Notes: generated from the sequence alone by a model not told the origin. A DNA stretch of 64,000 nt from Levilactobacillus tujiorum (GCF_012641185.1 NZ_JAAXLK010000011.1:1-64000), one strand, 5' to 3'; shown: positions 54,801-63,804, counted from the first letter of the stretch. Numbers and translations: made by a program.

Positions 54801-55088
54801 AGTAGCGACTCCTCCCATGCTCCGTTTACTCATTTACTCGTCACTATACGCTGATCCGTCAAAGCTGCCAACCAAATGAAGCCCGTCAAATCAGCGTTTA
54901 TAAGCATTTTAATAGTGACGCTGGCCCCGGCGAGCTTGAGGAAAACCGCTAAACCCAGTCGTCAATTTTGCGACCGAAAATTTATTTTATTATGTGGACA
55001 GCGTAACTAAGTATTTCCAGTAACCCTTTTTCCTACTCATGACCGATACTGAGGCCAACTTAATCGTGACTTACGGAGATGATCAGTT

Positions 55089-56066
55089 ATGCCCACCACA
55101 ACCCATGCCACCTGGGACCAAATCCAGCGCCAAACTGTCGTTAACTTACGGCGCGCGCACCACCATCTATGGGAAAATATTATCGTCTACCTGTCCCTCT
55201 TTATCGTCGAATTCATCTGTGCTCAACTCGGGCATTCTCAACTGCTGAGGGCGGATGCATTCAACAACTTCTCTGGGGTCTTTTCGACCGGCTTACTGAT
55301 GACTGGTCTGTATATCGCCGCTAAGACTAAGGACGATGATCTCTGGGGTGCGCCCATTTCTGAGGAAGATCAGATCCATCTCGGACCACGGATACAGCAA
55401 TCGCGGTTTCGCTTCGAGACCATCTACACGTTAATTGCAGGCTTGGTGATGGCCGTCATTGCGGCTGACATCATTTACAAGGCGATCCTGGTCTTGATCC
55501 AGCAGCCCACCTATCACCTTCAGCAAGGGGTTGCCACGCTGGGGGCATTGATTTCCAGCCTACTACTAACGTGGTTATGGCTCGCCAATCGTCACTGGGC
55601 AAAGGTCCTGGCGAATACGTCTTTAGCAGCGGCCGCCCGCGACTCCCTGACCGACGCCCTAACCAGTGCCGTCACCGTCCTGACTATTCTGAGCATTGCC
55701 TGGTGGCGGGCGACGTGGCTCGATGGCCTCGCCAGCTTGATTCTTGGGACCTACATTCTCTACACGGGGATAAAAATTTTCCGTACCAGCAGTCTCAACC
55801 TTGTCGACTACTTTGATCCCCGATTGGAGGACCAGTATCGCCAACAAGTCGCGGCTTTTCCCGGTATCCGCGCCGTCGTCTTTCTCAAAGCGTATTACGA
55901 TGGCAATCTCATTATGGTGAGTGTCACCGTGGCCGTTGATCCGCAGATGACCGCCACGACGATCTACAATTTAACGCGCCGAATCGACATACTCATGAAA
56001 CGGCGCTTTAACGTCACGGCCACAGCACTGATGGTGATTCCCAGCAATCAAATCCACCCCGACTAA
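55089..56066 (+). CDS. Cation diffusion facilitator family transporter
   Basis: The 325-residue protein exports divalent metal ions such as Mn2+ or Zn2+ in exchange for protons. It has six membrane helices and a C-terminal cytoplasmic domain. The transport site is seen in RADAFNNFSG (helix 2) and AARDSLTDALTS (helix 5). Helix 2 has Gly where many CDF proteins have a second Asp, so the site may follow the Mn-type or variant pattern. ATG follows ACGGAG. It is a single gene. Confidence 0.87.
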   Translation: MPTTTHATWDQIQRQTVVNLRRAHHHLWENIIVYLSLFIVEFICAQLGHSQLLRADAFNNFSGVFSTGLLMTGLYIAAKTKDDDLWGAPISEEDQIHLGPRIQQSRFRFETIYTLIAGLVMAVIAADIIYKAILVLIQQPTYHLQQGVATLGALISSLLLTWLWLANRHWAKVLANTSLAAAARDSLTDALTSAVTVLTILSIAWWRATWLDGLASLILGTYILYTGIKIFRTSSLNLVDYFDPRLEDQYRQQVAAFPGIRAVVFLKAYYDGNLIMVSVTVAVDPQMTATTIYNLTRRIDILMKRRFNVTATALMVIPSNQIHPD

Positions 56067-56279
56067 TCAGCCGCTACCGCCAGCCTGGTCACAACTCAGC
56101 ACGACCACGGATTTTCGATTGTGAGCGGCAGATTTTTTTGCTATCCAGCAACCCCCTTAATTACGGCATTTTCACGGTCTTTCACCGCCAGATAGATAAT
56201 TAAGTGCTTACACCGTCGCCAATAAATGATATAGTATAGGTAAAGTATCAACATGTCTCGTGAAGGGGTGGCATTCTAT

Positions 56280-56735
56280 ATGTTACAACAATACAAGAAC
56301 ATTCTGGTTCCCGTTGACGGTTCCAAGGCAACCCAACCAGTTTTAGAAAAAGCAATTGAAGTCGCTAAACGTAACCAAACACATCTTGATATCTTAAACG
56401 TCCTCGAAGTCAACCAATTCAGCGATACTTACGGTGGCGCTGTGAGTGGCGATGTCATCTACAAGCTCTCCCAAGATGTTCAAGATCGGTTGGAAAGCTT
56501 GAAGCAACAAGCAATCAACGCTGGTGTTCCCGATGTCAGCATTCACGTGCGTTTCGGGAATCCTAAGCCAGTTATCGCTCGCGAATTTCCAGCGGATCAC
56601 GGTTCTGAATTGATCGTGATTGGATCAACTGGATTGACCGCCGTTGAACGGTTGATGGTTGGCTCCGTAACCAATTATGTTAGTCGTTCTGCAATCTGCG
56701 ACGTGTTGATCGTTAAGCCAGAACTTACAAAATAA
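56280..56735 (+). CDS. Universal stress protein, UspA family
   Basis: The 151-residue protein has the Usp fold with ILVPVDGS at the N-terminus and the ATP-binding motif GSTGLTAVERLMVGSVTNYV near the C-terminus. It therefore probably binds ATP. I take ATG at 56280, after AAGGGGTG. A promoter (TTACAC-N16-TATAGT, about 56209-56236) lies close upstream, leaving a short leader. It is monocistronic with a strong terminator. Confidence 0.92.
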   Translation: MLQQYKNILVPVDGSKATQPVLEKAIEVAKRNQTHLDILNVLEVNQFSDTYGGAVSGDVIYKLSQDVQDRLESLKQQAINAGVPDVSIHVRFGNPKPVIAREFPADHGSELIVIGSTGLTAVERLMVGSVTNYVSRSAICDVLIVKPELTK

Positions 56736-56746
56736 GCAAATTTTGA

Positions 56747-56778
56747 AATGACCTGCCGCATTTGCGGTGGGTCATTTT
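56747..56778 (+). terminator. Terminator after the uspA-like gene
   Basis: ATGACC-GCCGC and GCGGT-GGTCAT form a strong hairpin followed by T4. Confidence 0.86.
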
Positions 56779-56821
56779 GTCTGATTAATCACCCCAACGC
56801 AGTGACTAAGGAGGTTGCCGT

Positions 56822-57712
56822 ATGCATTGGACCTACACCATCACCATTCCCAGTGGGCAACCCGCCCAGCCTTTACGCCAACTTTTAACGGCCTGGCTAA
56901 TCCCGAAACATCTCATTCACGATCTGCGCATCAGCCAGCGCGTCACCGTCAATGGTCAGTACCGCTCGATGAACCAACCGGTCAGCGGGGGCGAAACGGT
57001 TCAGCTGACCTTCCTGCCGCAAGACTTTGCGGAACCCTTTCCCAACGTCGCGCCAGACAGCGCCGCAACCGTAGCGGTCCTCTATGAAACGGCCGACCTA
57101 TTGATCATTAACAAGACCCGCGGGAGTAAAACCCACCCCAATCAACCCGGCGAACGGGGAACCACGCTCAATCACGTGGCGGCCTACCTCGGCGAGAAAC
57201 AGCCTGGACCGTACATCCTGAGCCGCCTAGATCAGGAGACGACGGGCGCCCTGATGATGACCAAGACCCCTGCCGTCGTGCCTATTATGGTGCGTAACAT
57301 CGCGGACAAACGCGTTCGCCGCACCTATCTAGCTTGGGTTCACGGGCACCTATCTGGCCGTGGCACCTTCACCGATCCCATTGGTCGTGACCCGGATGAT
57401 CGCCGAAAACGACGGGTCAACGGTGAACACGCCCAAGCTGCCATCACGCACTACGCCGTCATGGATCACCAAGCCGAGGCTACACTCGTCAAGCTGTGGC
57501 TAGATACCGGTCGCACCCATCAATTGCGCGTTCACCTTGCCGCGGCGGGACATCCATTAATCGGCGATCCTCTGTATGGACCCCCTACTCATAACCGTCT
57601 TCGGCTCCACTGTTGGCGTTTAGCCTTCTCACAGCCATTTACCCTCGATCAATCGCTCACGACCGTGACAGCGCCTGTACCGGCTGATTTCGACCACTTT
57701 ACTCAAAAGTAG
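56822..57712 (+). CDS. RluA-family pseudouridine synthase
   Basis: This enzyme converts uridine to pseudouridine in rRNA or tRNA. The 296-residue protein has an N-terminal S4-like region (about 15-65). The catalytic motif RLDQETTG has Asp137, where most family members read RLDxxTSG. The later segment GRTHQLRVHLAAAGHPLIGDPLYG is intact. ATG follows AAGGAGG. Which of RluA/C/D it matches is not clear. Confidence 0.92.
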   Translation: MHWTYTITIPSGQPAQPLRQLLTAWLIPKHLIHDLRISQRVTVNGQYRSMNQPVSGGETVQLTFLPQDFAEPFPNVAPDSAATVAVLYETADLLIINKTRGSKTHPNQPGERGTTLNHVAAYLGEKQPGPYILSRLDQETTGALMMTKTPAVVPIMVRNIADKRVRRTYLAWVHGHLSGRGTFTDPIGRDPDDRRKRRVNGEHAQAAITHYAVMDHQAEATLVKLWLDTGRTHQLRVHLAAAGHPLIGDPLYGPPTHNRLRLHCWRLAFSQPFTLDQSLTTVTAPVPADFDHFTQK

Positions 57713-57829
57713 CTCTTACACAACCTTTAAACGCGTAATCGTCACTTTTCGTACGATGAAGACGATTGTGGTTGTTAATCATCAAATCCGGTTATACTGT
57801 GTTTAGTTGATGTGACTAGGGGGGATTTG

Positions 57830-57916
57830 ATGCGCTGGCAACAAAAATTAGCCCTAATCATTCTCATAGGACTGTTGGCCATCTTATTGGTTTGGGGAGT
57901 ACTCAACTTAAATTAG
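57830..57916 (+). CDS. Small hydrophobic protein, 28 residues
   Basis: A short transcription unit has -10 TATACT (57792-57797), the site GGGGGG and ATG at 57830, then 28 codons to TAG, and a strong terminator 13 bp later. The peptide is one membrane helix with a basic start (MRWQQK) and the core LALIILIGLLAILLVWGV. The layout is like small membrane proteins or type I toxins, but no antisense RNA was identified. A structured element begins shortly after the terminator. Confidence 0.66.
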   Translation: MRWQQKLALIILIGLLAILLVWGVLNLN

Positions 57917-57928
57917 TTTGATAAAGTG

Positions 57929-57975
57929 AAACCATCGTGTAGTCTCGGATGCGGCTGAGCTACACGATGGTTTTT
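57929..57975 (+). terminator. Terminator after the 28-codon ORF
   Basis: AACCATCGTGTAG and CTACACGATGGTT form a 13-bp perfect stem, followed by T5. Confidence 0.9.
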
Positions 57976-57997
57976 CTTGTAATAAAATATAATAAAT

Positions 57998-58436
57998 TCA
58001 AACCAGTCGCCTGCGGCTGTCAGGGATTCCGCCTGCTGTGGGGACGCTTCAGACTGGAAGAGCACCAGTCTTCTCGTTCACAGCTGGCTCCATCCCTGAC
58101 CTCCTCTGGCTTTGATTGTGTTCTACCACAACACTGGTTTGGAGGCGTGGCTATTCAGCGCTTCGGAGTCAATTGATGACAATCTTATCTGTCATTGCCT
58201 CAGTCATCTAAGAATACTGTGTCTGTTGACCGGTAAAGACGAAAGACTTGCCGATACCCATGTAGCCGTGAGTGAGTCAAATTTGAGCTCAGCCGTGGGA
58301 TTTTCCGAGTGGTTCTCTTGGAAAATGGCGTCTTTGAGACGCGATTTTTCGGCTCAAAGCGAGGTTCGAGACCGCTCCATGGCTCGAACCGTCCTCCCCA
58401 CAGCGCTCCAGCTCAAATTTGGCGAACGGTAAGGCG
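57998..58436 (+). repeat. Structured intergenic element, copy C (about 439 bp)
   Basis: This plus-strand copy has domain I with closing stem GTCAGGGAT/ATCCCTGAC (58019-58027/58092-58100) and one hairpin AGACTGG/CCAGTCT. Two hairpins of copy B are missing. Domain II is closed by 58277-58289/58410-58422. It holds ATTTTCCGAG/CTTGGAAAAT (58300-58309/58317-58326), CTTTGAG/CTCAAAG (58332-58338/58353-58359) and GGTTCGAG/CTCGAACC (58363-58370/58383-58390). CTGTGGGGA (58036-58044) complements TCCCCACAG (58395-58403) across domains. Arms differ from copy A yet stay paired. It ends 10 bp before a convergent non-coding transcript. Confidence 0.82.
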
Positions 58437-58445
58437 GCCTGCATA

Positions 58446-58711
58446 CAAAAAACCGGAGCAACCAACTCCGGTCCACTAGCATCATTGAGCGACAACATCC
58501 TCAAGTTTGTAGTCAGGAAAACGCTGTTTACTCAGCTTAGCCATAATCTCAATATGTAGTATTGAGTCTCTCCACCGAACGAACCTCAACGGCTAATCCG
58601 GCCTTATAAAGGTAACTCTAATATTTACTATAAGAGCAACTTTCACAAAGTTAAGAACTCGTCAAACTGCCGAATTATTCGAGTTCCTGCAAGAGATTGA
58701 TTGGTATTACA
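58446..58711 (-). ncRNA. Candidate CcpA-controlled non-coding RNA (about 265 nt)
   Basis: A minus-strand transcript runs from about 58711 to the terminator ACCGGAG/CTCCGGT plus T6 (58447-58472). Internal hairpins include GAACTCG/CGAGTTC, CTCAATA/TATTGAG and a long-range TTAGCC/GGCTAA helix. A 20-codon ORF (ATG-GCT-AAG, near 58560-58500) has GGTGGAG about 25 nt upstream with a hairpin between, so translation is doubtful. The promoter carries a perfect cre. It lies just downstream of the kinase gene. I do not recognise an RNA family. Confidence 0.65.
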
Positions 58712-58717
58712 AGTCCC

Positions 58718-58754
58718 AGTATACCAGATGGCTGTAGAAATGCAAGCGTTTTCA
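58718..58754 (-). promoter_or_regulatory. Promoter and cre box of the 58.4-58.7 kb RNA
   Basis: On the minus strand the -35 TTGCAT (58740-58745) and -10 TATACT (58718-58723) are 16 bp apart. The cre TGCAAGCGTTTTCA (58741-58754) fits the consensus fully and overlaps the -35, the same design as at xylA. Confidence 0.78.
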
Positions 58755-58832
58755 GAGCTACGCTTATCCACTAGATTATTTTTCAGTTAATTGTCTCAGC
58801 AAACCAACTTTGTGAAATTTCCAATGGTTGAA

Positions 58833-60158
58833 CTATCCCTTCGGTAAGGCAACGACCAATTGGCCCCAGTGAAATTTAACCGTCAACTTGCTGGTGGCCG
58901 CCTGCGGCAAGGAACGCTGTAATTTAGAAAAATCCAGCATCCCCTGCTTAGCCACGACGCGGTGCTTGCCATCCACCTGCGCATCCGCAGGCACCGGAAA
59001 TGTTAGCGACAAACGCAACATTTGCGGGGTCTCGGTCAGCTCCAGCGTAATGATGGCTGGCTGCACGCGACTGATCTCCGGCAAGATTGGAACTAGCGTC
59101 TTATCCACGAGTTTAACCATTTCCTTCAGCGTTGCCACCGTTGCCGTTAGGGGTTCCGGCACCTTCACGAAGAGCTGAACCCCCTGTTCGCGCGCCAATA
59201 AATAATTATGGTATAACCCGTAACGCAAGCCGGCGTTGGGAATATTCGTCAAATCATCAACGGTCAGCTCAGCAGCGTTGCTGGTCTGCCAGCCCGACCG
59301 AATATCAATATATAATTGGCGAAATCCCTCGTAATCTTCATCTTCCAAATAGCCGCCTAAACCCAACAACATATTCTGATAATCATGACTGAACTTACGC
59401 ACGGCCCCCAACTGGCGGTTGAGCTCCGTCGTGTATTGCTCACGAAATGCCTGCTGCTGGGTCTGTAATTGCGTGTGCTCTTCTTGCAAATGCGTCTGCA
59501 TGAGCATATACGTACTCAGCGTCAGGCCAATCACCAAGGTGCCCGATATCCCGGCTAAGAAGATCAGGTATTGGTCGGAGTCGGCCAAACTTTGCAGTGA
59601 ATACTCAAATAGAATGTAGACGAGCCCGATCACCGTCATGAAGATCAAGAATAAATATTCCGATGATCGGCCTAACATTGCGTGAATCAAATTTTCCATC
59701 GGTGCCCGGGTCAACAGGATACCCATGGCAATCATGGTAAAGATGACCGTATCAATCGTCAGCTCCGTGAGGGTCCCCCAGACGCTGGCCGCAAATCGGA
59801 CACTCGTCAACCGAATCGTCCCCGCAATCACCGACATATCCACGAATTCCGTCAAGAGATACGCCAGAATTGAAACATCGATAAATGCCGGCAATAACTG
59901 CCAGTTGTTCTGGGCCGCGAGCATCCCCACTTCAATAACGAGCAGGACAATAATCGGCAACATGCCCAGCAGCGAACTGGACGCCGTGAACGGGTTCAGC
60001 AAGTCAACGACCATAAACCCCAACCCCATCAGCGCGCAAAACAGCAAGAAATTCTTCTTCACGCGCAGGCGTGGAAACCAATAATACTGAAAGTAGACGA
60101 ACCAAAAAACCAGCGAGAAGTCCGCGAGTCCAAAGCTCACCACATCAACCGTAATCAT
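58833..60158 (-). CDS. AgrC-like histidine kinase with degenerate ATP-binding domain
   Basis: The 441-residue protein has six N-terminal membrane helices (to about 220), a coiled linker, and the HPK10-type dimerisation motif with H258 in VRKFSHDYQN. The region where the ATPase N-box should be reads MVKLVDKTLVPILPE, without the Asp-Asn pair. No GxGL box follows. It probably cannot bind ATP and would depend on the sister kinase. It starts 4 bp after that gene, with GGGAGG before ATG. It is the third gene of the regulator operon. Confidence 0.83.
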   Translation of the reverse strand: MITVDVVSFGLADFSLVFWFVYFQYYWFPRLRVKKNFLLFCALMGLGFMVVDLLNPFTASSSLLGMLPIIVLLVIEVGMLAAQNNWQLLPAFIDVSILAYLLTEFVDMSVIAGTIRLTSVRFAASVWGTLTELTIDTVIFTMIAMGILLTRAPMENLIHAMLGRSSEYLFLIFMTVIGLVYILFEYSLQSLADSDQYLIFLAGISGTLVIGLTLSTYMLMQTHLQEEHTQLQTQQQAFREQYTTELNRQLGAVRKFSHDYQNMLLGLGGYLEDEDYEGFRQLYIDIRSGWQTSNAAELTVDDLTNIPNAGLRYGLYHNYLLAREQGVQLFVKVPEPLTATVATLKEMVKLVDKTLVPILPEISRVQPAIITLELTETPQMLRLSLTFPVPADAQVDGKHRVVAKQGMLDFSKLQRSLPQAATSKLTVKFHWGQLVVALPKG

Positions 60159-60162
60159 CTGC

Positions 60163-61491
60163 TCACCTCCCTGGCTTCGTTAGAATCACCGTGAAATACA
60201 ACCGCCCCCGTTTAATCGCGATCTGCAAGGCCGCGTTATCCGTGTGGTCAATAATATCGTGCACCGTGCTCAAGCCCAGGCCATGATCCTTGCCCTTGGT
60301 TGAATAGCCCGCCTGCATAAATTGATTGATTTTCGGCGGATTATCGGGGGAGACGGGATTAGCTACCGCCAGTTCCACCGAGGTTGGATAATCCAAAATG
60401 GCGCAGTAGATCGTGGTATTTTCACCGACTGCCGGCGCCTCAATCGCATTGTCCAGGAGGATCCCCATCACCCGCAACAACTGCATACTATCCATGGGAA
60501 TCGTCTTGACCGGATCGGGAATCTCTAGCCGAATCTCCCGCCCTTGGTTCTGGGCCGCCAACAATTTCTGAAATAGCAAACTTTTCAACGGCGGATCAGT
60601 CAATTGACTGAGGCCATCCGCTTCAATTCCCACCAGATGATGCGTCGTTGACCAGCGCGAGTTGAGCGTTTGAAAGTACGCGGCTAAGCCATCATAGTCC
60701 TCAGCATCGAGGTAATCTCCCAACCGTAGCATCTGTTGCTGGTAGTTATGCGTAAACTGCCGAATCGCCTGTAGCTGATCCGACATCCGCTGATCGTACC
60801 GGTGTTTCAGACGACTTTCCTGGGCATTCGCACGCACGCGCTGCCGGTGAAAAAAGCTTTGTAGAAACGCAAACAGACTGACCGTAATCAGCAGAATCAT
60901 CACCAGTTCAATGCTCAGTGCGAACGTCAGCATGGCATGCGTAATTTTCAATTGGTGAATAATCAGCGAGGACATCTCCGCCAATAACGCTAGACTCCCC
61001 AGTAAAGCGACGACGGTCCATTGCTCCTTGCGGCTGAACTCCAACGCATCCAGATTCCCCGGCTGTAATCGCATCCCGGACACACCTACCGAGAATAATA
61101 TGTAGATGAAAAATTGAAAAATCAAGCGAGCAGCTAGTCCCGACACACTATTGGTAAACGCGACGCCCCACAATTCGATGAAGACTTGACGACAGACATC
61201 ATTCACCAGCACCACGACCAAATAGGTGACAATCGTGGCATTAACGAAGATCAGCGTTGATTTACGCCGGTGATGAATCAAGTAGGTCAAGGCACTAATC
61301 GGGGGAATCAGCAGACTCCAAGAGTGCCCGATAAAGGCGGGAATGAGACCCCAGCCGATCCACTTTAAGGGTAATTTCCAGTTTTGGGGCCGAATTACCC
61401 CCACCCATAAGGTAATGAACCACTGCATCGTGACCGCCAGCACCAAGTTCACCCAGAACTGTCGACCGAAGATTTGAAACCAGTCCACCAT
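60163..61491 (-). CDS. AgrC/LamC-like sensor histidine kinase (HPK10 type)
   Basis: The 442-residue membrane kinase has about six helices, H248 in IRQFTHNYQQ (His-Asn rather than the usual His-Asp), and an intact N-box GILLDNAIEA (N348). The glycine box HGLGLSTVHD is at about 403-411. Such kinases sense peptides in agr/lam-type quorum systems. It starts 12 bp after the response regulator, with AGAGGGTG before ATG. No agrB/agrD-like maturation or peptide gene is in the window, as for the LamKR pair of L. plantarum. Confidence 0.88.
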   Translation of the reverse strand: MVDWFQIFGRQFWVNLVLAVTMQWFITLWVGVIRPQNWKLPLKWIGWGLIPAFIGHSWSLLIPPISALTYLIHHRRKSTLIFVNATIVTYLVVVLVNDVCRQVFIELWGVAFTNSVSGLAARLIFQFFIYILFSVGVSGMRLQPGNLDALEFSRKEQWTVVALLGSLALLAEMSSLIIHQLKITHAMLTFALSIELVMILLITVSLFAFLQSFFHRQRVRANAQESRLKHRYDQRMSDQLQAIRQFTHNYQQQMLRLGDYLDAEDYDGLAAYFQTLNSRWSTTHHLVGIEADGLSQLTDPPLKSLLFQKLLAAQNQGREIRLEIPDPVKTIPMDSMQLLRVMGILLDNAIEAPAVGENTTIYCAILDYPTSVELAVANPVSPDNPPKINQFMQAGYSTKGKDHGLGLSTVHDIIDHTDNAALQIAIKRGRLYFTVILTKPGR

Positions 61492-61503
61492 GTTTGCACC
61501 CTC

Positions 61504-62259
61504 TTAGGACTTCAAATGTTTTTGTACCAACGTCTTCACCTCATGAAACCGCCGCGTTGCCACGTCAGTCTGATCCCCATTAGGAAAAATCAAGCGGCGG
61601 GTATCCTGGTCAATCCCGCTCACGTTATCCAAATTAACCAGGAAGCTCTTATCCGTCCGATAAAGTTCAGGATACTGATCCGCAATATCCTTAAGAAAAC
61701 CGGGAAACTCCACCAGCTGATTAGCGGCGTGCACCGTGACCTTATGGGGCGTTGGCGCCGTCGCCACGAAGTAGACATCCCCCATCGGCAGGCTAAACGT
61801 TCGGCCGCCGATGTTATAGCTAAAGAGATTTTCCGTGTTGCCCAAATAGTTGGTGTAGCGTTGATAACCGTAATCCACATTTTCACGTAACTTTTGATCA
61901 ATCTGTGCCCGACCTAAATCCTTCACCACAAAGTCCATCGGCTCCACCTTACGTTCGAAGGTCAGTAAGGCCATTTCCGAATGTGTCGTCACGAACACAA
62001 TCTCAGCGAAGCCCAGCAATTTACGAATGGCAATCGCCGTTTCCAGTCCCGTCGTGTCTTCCGCAGGAAATTCAATATCCAAAAAGAACAACGCGTACTC
62101 GGGGGGATTGTCCGCCAGCTCCTTCAACAGGGCCTGGGGACTAGGCGTGGCCAACCGCACTTGCATATCATAATCATTGATCATCACGTATCGCTTGACG
62201 ACATCCGTATAATGCGCTAATTGTTCTTGATTATCTTCACAAAGATAAACGGCTAACAT
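61504..62259 (-). CDS. LytTR response regulator (AgrA/LamA-like)
   Basis: The protein of about 251 residues has a receiver domain with the phosphoacceptor Asp61 in FFLDIEFP. A C-terminal LytTR DNA-binding domain runs from about 150 to 250, with the conserved YRTDKSFLVNLDNV segment. It is the first gene of the operon with two kinases. I choose ATG 62259, after AAAGGGT, rather than the TTG at 62277. AgrA-type regulators bind paired 9-bp repeats; none was assigned here. Confidence 0.9.
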   Translation of the reverse strand: MLAVYLCEDNQEQLAHYTDVVKRYVMINDYDMQVRLATPSPQALLKELADNPPEYALFFLDIEFPAEDTTGLETAIAIRKLLGFAEIVFVTTHSEMALLTFERKVEPMDFVVKDLGRAQIDQKLRENVDYGYQRYTNYLGNTENLFSYNIGGRTFSLPMGDVYFVATAPTPHKVTVHAANQLVEFPGFLKDIADQYPELYRTDKSFLVNLDNVSGIDQDTRRLIFPNGDQTDVATRRFHEVKTLVQKHLKS

Positions 62260-62398
62260 TAGATCATACCCTTTCAACCGCTCATGTTTGAGTTACTTTT
62301 GGTCACTAAATTAACCAATACCACAACTCAATTACACCGTAACCCTATCACCCCTAAATGTACCTTGATTTCTGACAAGTTGCAATCGTTTCTCCCAA

Positions 62399-62820
62399 CA
62401 AAAAAGGAATCATCCCCTCAGATGATCCTCTTTCAAACTGGATTATTTAATTACCGGCGTCGGCCCAATTAGCACTCCCCCAAGTTCTAACAAAGTCATG
62501 AAAGCCTTAGATATTGAGAATAACCCGATTTAGTCGCTCACTCTTCAGTCCATTGCTGAAATTTATACTACCTGCTACCTAAAGTCCCAGACCAATCTTC
62601 TACTCTGCCAGACACCTTCTAGATTAGATAATCTCAGGGTGCGAATCTAGTTGCGGTCTCCCCCAAATAGTTACCTCAACCACGCACACTCTAACTAGTT
62701 GATTCGCAACATCAGTCCTGTGAAAACTGACCCCTTCCAACTGTCACTACTCTATCATGTTTTTTACTTATCGAGCGTTAAATCGCAAAAACGTCAATAT
62801 TTGCACGTTAAAGCAGAACA
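62399..62820 (-). other. Structured intergenic region upstream of the AgrA-like operon, with terminator
   Basis: The gap 62260-62832 has no convincing gene. On the minus strand it contains a long hairpin (TGCGAATC...GATTCGCA with TAGTT/AACTA, near 62640-62713), smaller hairpins, and a terminator GGATCATC/GATGATTCC plus T6 (62399-62428). The terminator lies about 140 bp before the response-regulator gene. It could be a leader with an attenuator or an independent small RNA. An 18-codon ORF (MTLLELGG...) near 62500-62442 has only a weak AAGG site. Confidence 0.45.
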
Positions 62821-62832
62821 AATCAGTGCAAT

Positions 62833-63252
62833 TTAATTGTGTCGTAGCGAATAAGTGACGAAGCCACCTAAGATTAGCGGGCCGACAAACGCTAACACCA
62901 GGTCGATCAAAACCCGCCAGTACCACTTCAATGGCGTCTTGGGCGCTGCCTCCAACCGGGGTTCCCGCGCTGGGCGGGCCATCTTCTCATAGACCGAAGC
63001 TGTCTGGTCAGCCGCCCGCGACTTCTTACGACGACGGATGGTTGGCGCTTTGACCTCCCGCCGATCTTCCAACACCACCCATTTGGCGAACGGAAAACAC
63101 AGCCAACATATCAGGAAATACCAGTCAGCACCGGTTATCCCTGGCATCAGCCGCCACTGGGTGTAATTTAAATGACCTAAGGTGGCCACGATTAAAATAA
63201 CGATCAGACCAATTCCAGCCTGTCGTAACCAATATGTACCGGATAATTTCAT
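62833..63252 (-). CDS. Small membrane protein with basic cytoplasmic loop, unknown function
   Basis: The 139-residue protein has three hydrophobic segments (about 8-27, 40-60 and 110-132). A basic loop (RRRKKSRAADQ and KMARPAREPR) separates the last two. ATG follows AGGAG. No family is recognised. It is divergent from the GreA-like gene. Confidence 0.68.
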   Translation of the reverse strand: MKLSGTYWLRQAGIGLIVILIVATLGHLNYTQWRLMPGITGADWYFLICWLCFPFAKWVVLEDRREVKAPTIRRRKKSRAADQTASVYEKMARPAREPRLEAAPKTPLKWYWRVLIDLVLAFVGPLILGGFVTYSLRHN

Positions 63253-63324
63253 CAGGAGAACTCCTTTTCTTTTTGACAGAAATTGGTAAAATTGAGGTAA
63301 ATTCTAGGGAATGAGGTGCATGAC

Positions 63325-63804
63325 ATGGCCAGAGATTTCAATCCCATCACCGCGGCGGGCTACCGGGACCTCCAAGCTAAGATTGCGGCGCTTGAGGCCG
63401 ATCGCCCAGAAAAGATCGCCATTCTGGCGGAGGCCCGAGCCCACGGCGATCTCTCGGAAAATGCCGAATATTCTGCTGCTAAACGCGACTTACGCCATCT
63501 GGAAAGCCAACTGCGTTTCTACAACAAGCAATTACAATACGCGCAAGTCGTGGCCCCCAGCCAAGACGATACCGTCGAGCTGGGTAAATGGGTCACCCTT
63601 AAATTTATGGACGACGACGACCAAGTCAGCTACCAAATCGTGGGGACCCAAGAGGCTGACCTCGAAGCCGGCAAAATCACCCGCGTTTCGCCACTAGGCC
63701 GCGCCCTGTTAGGCCATCATCCCGGTGAAACGGTGACGATTAAAGCGCCTAATTCCAGTTATCAAGTCACGCTGATCGCGGTGACGCTTCACCAGCCAGC
63801 GTAA
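63325..63804 (+). CDS. GreA/GreB-family transcript cleavage factor
   Basis: The protein of about 159 residues has the N-terminal coiled coil with ARAHGDLSENAEYSAAKRDL. This contains the acidic tip residues that stimulate RNA polymerase transcript cleavage. The C-terminal FKBP-like domain reads SPLGRALLGHHPGETVTI. Lactobacilli often have two Gre paralogues; this one is monocistronic and not beside udk or mltG. ATG at 63325 is 8 bp after GAGG, and a GTG at 63316 overlaps that site. Confidence 0.9.
   Translation: MARDFNPITAAGYRDLQAKIAALEADRPEKIAILAEARAHGDLSENAEYSAAKRDLRHLESQLRFYNKQLQYAQVVAPSQDDTVELGKWVTLKFMDDDDQVSYQIVGTQEADLEAGKITRVSPLGRALLGHHPGETVTIKAPNSSYQVTLIAVTLHQPA

Noticed and set aside
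56209-56280. Lacto-usp RNA motif ahead of the uspA-like gene
   Set aside because: The likely leader between promoter and start is only about 40 nt and shows no clear structure.
58500-58560. tmRNA identity or a real 20-residue peptide
   Set aside because: There is no tRNA-like end and no Ala-Ala tag. The possible binding site is too far from the ATG and a hairpin intervenes.
62442-62500. 18-codon ORF as an AgrD-like pheromone precursor
   Set aside because: It has no Cys or Ser for a thiolactone ring, no amphipathic leader, only a weak binding site, and no AgrB partner.
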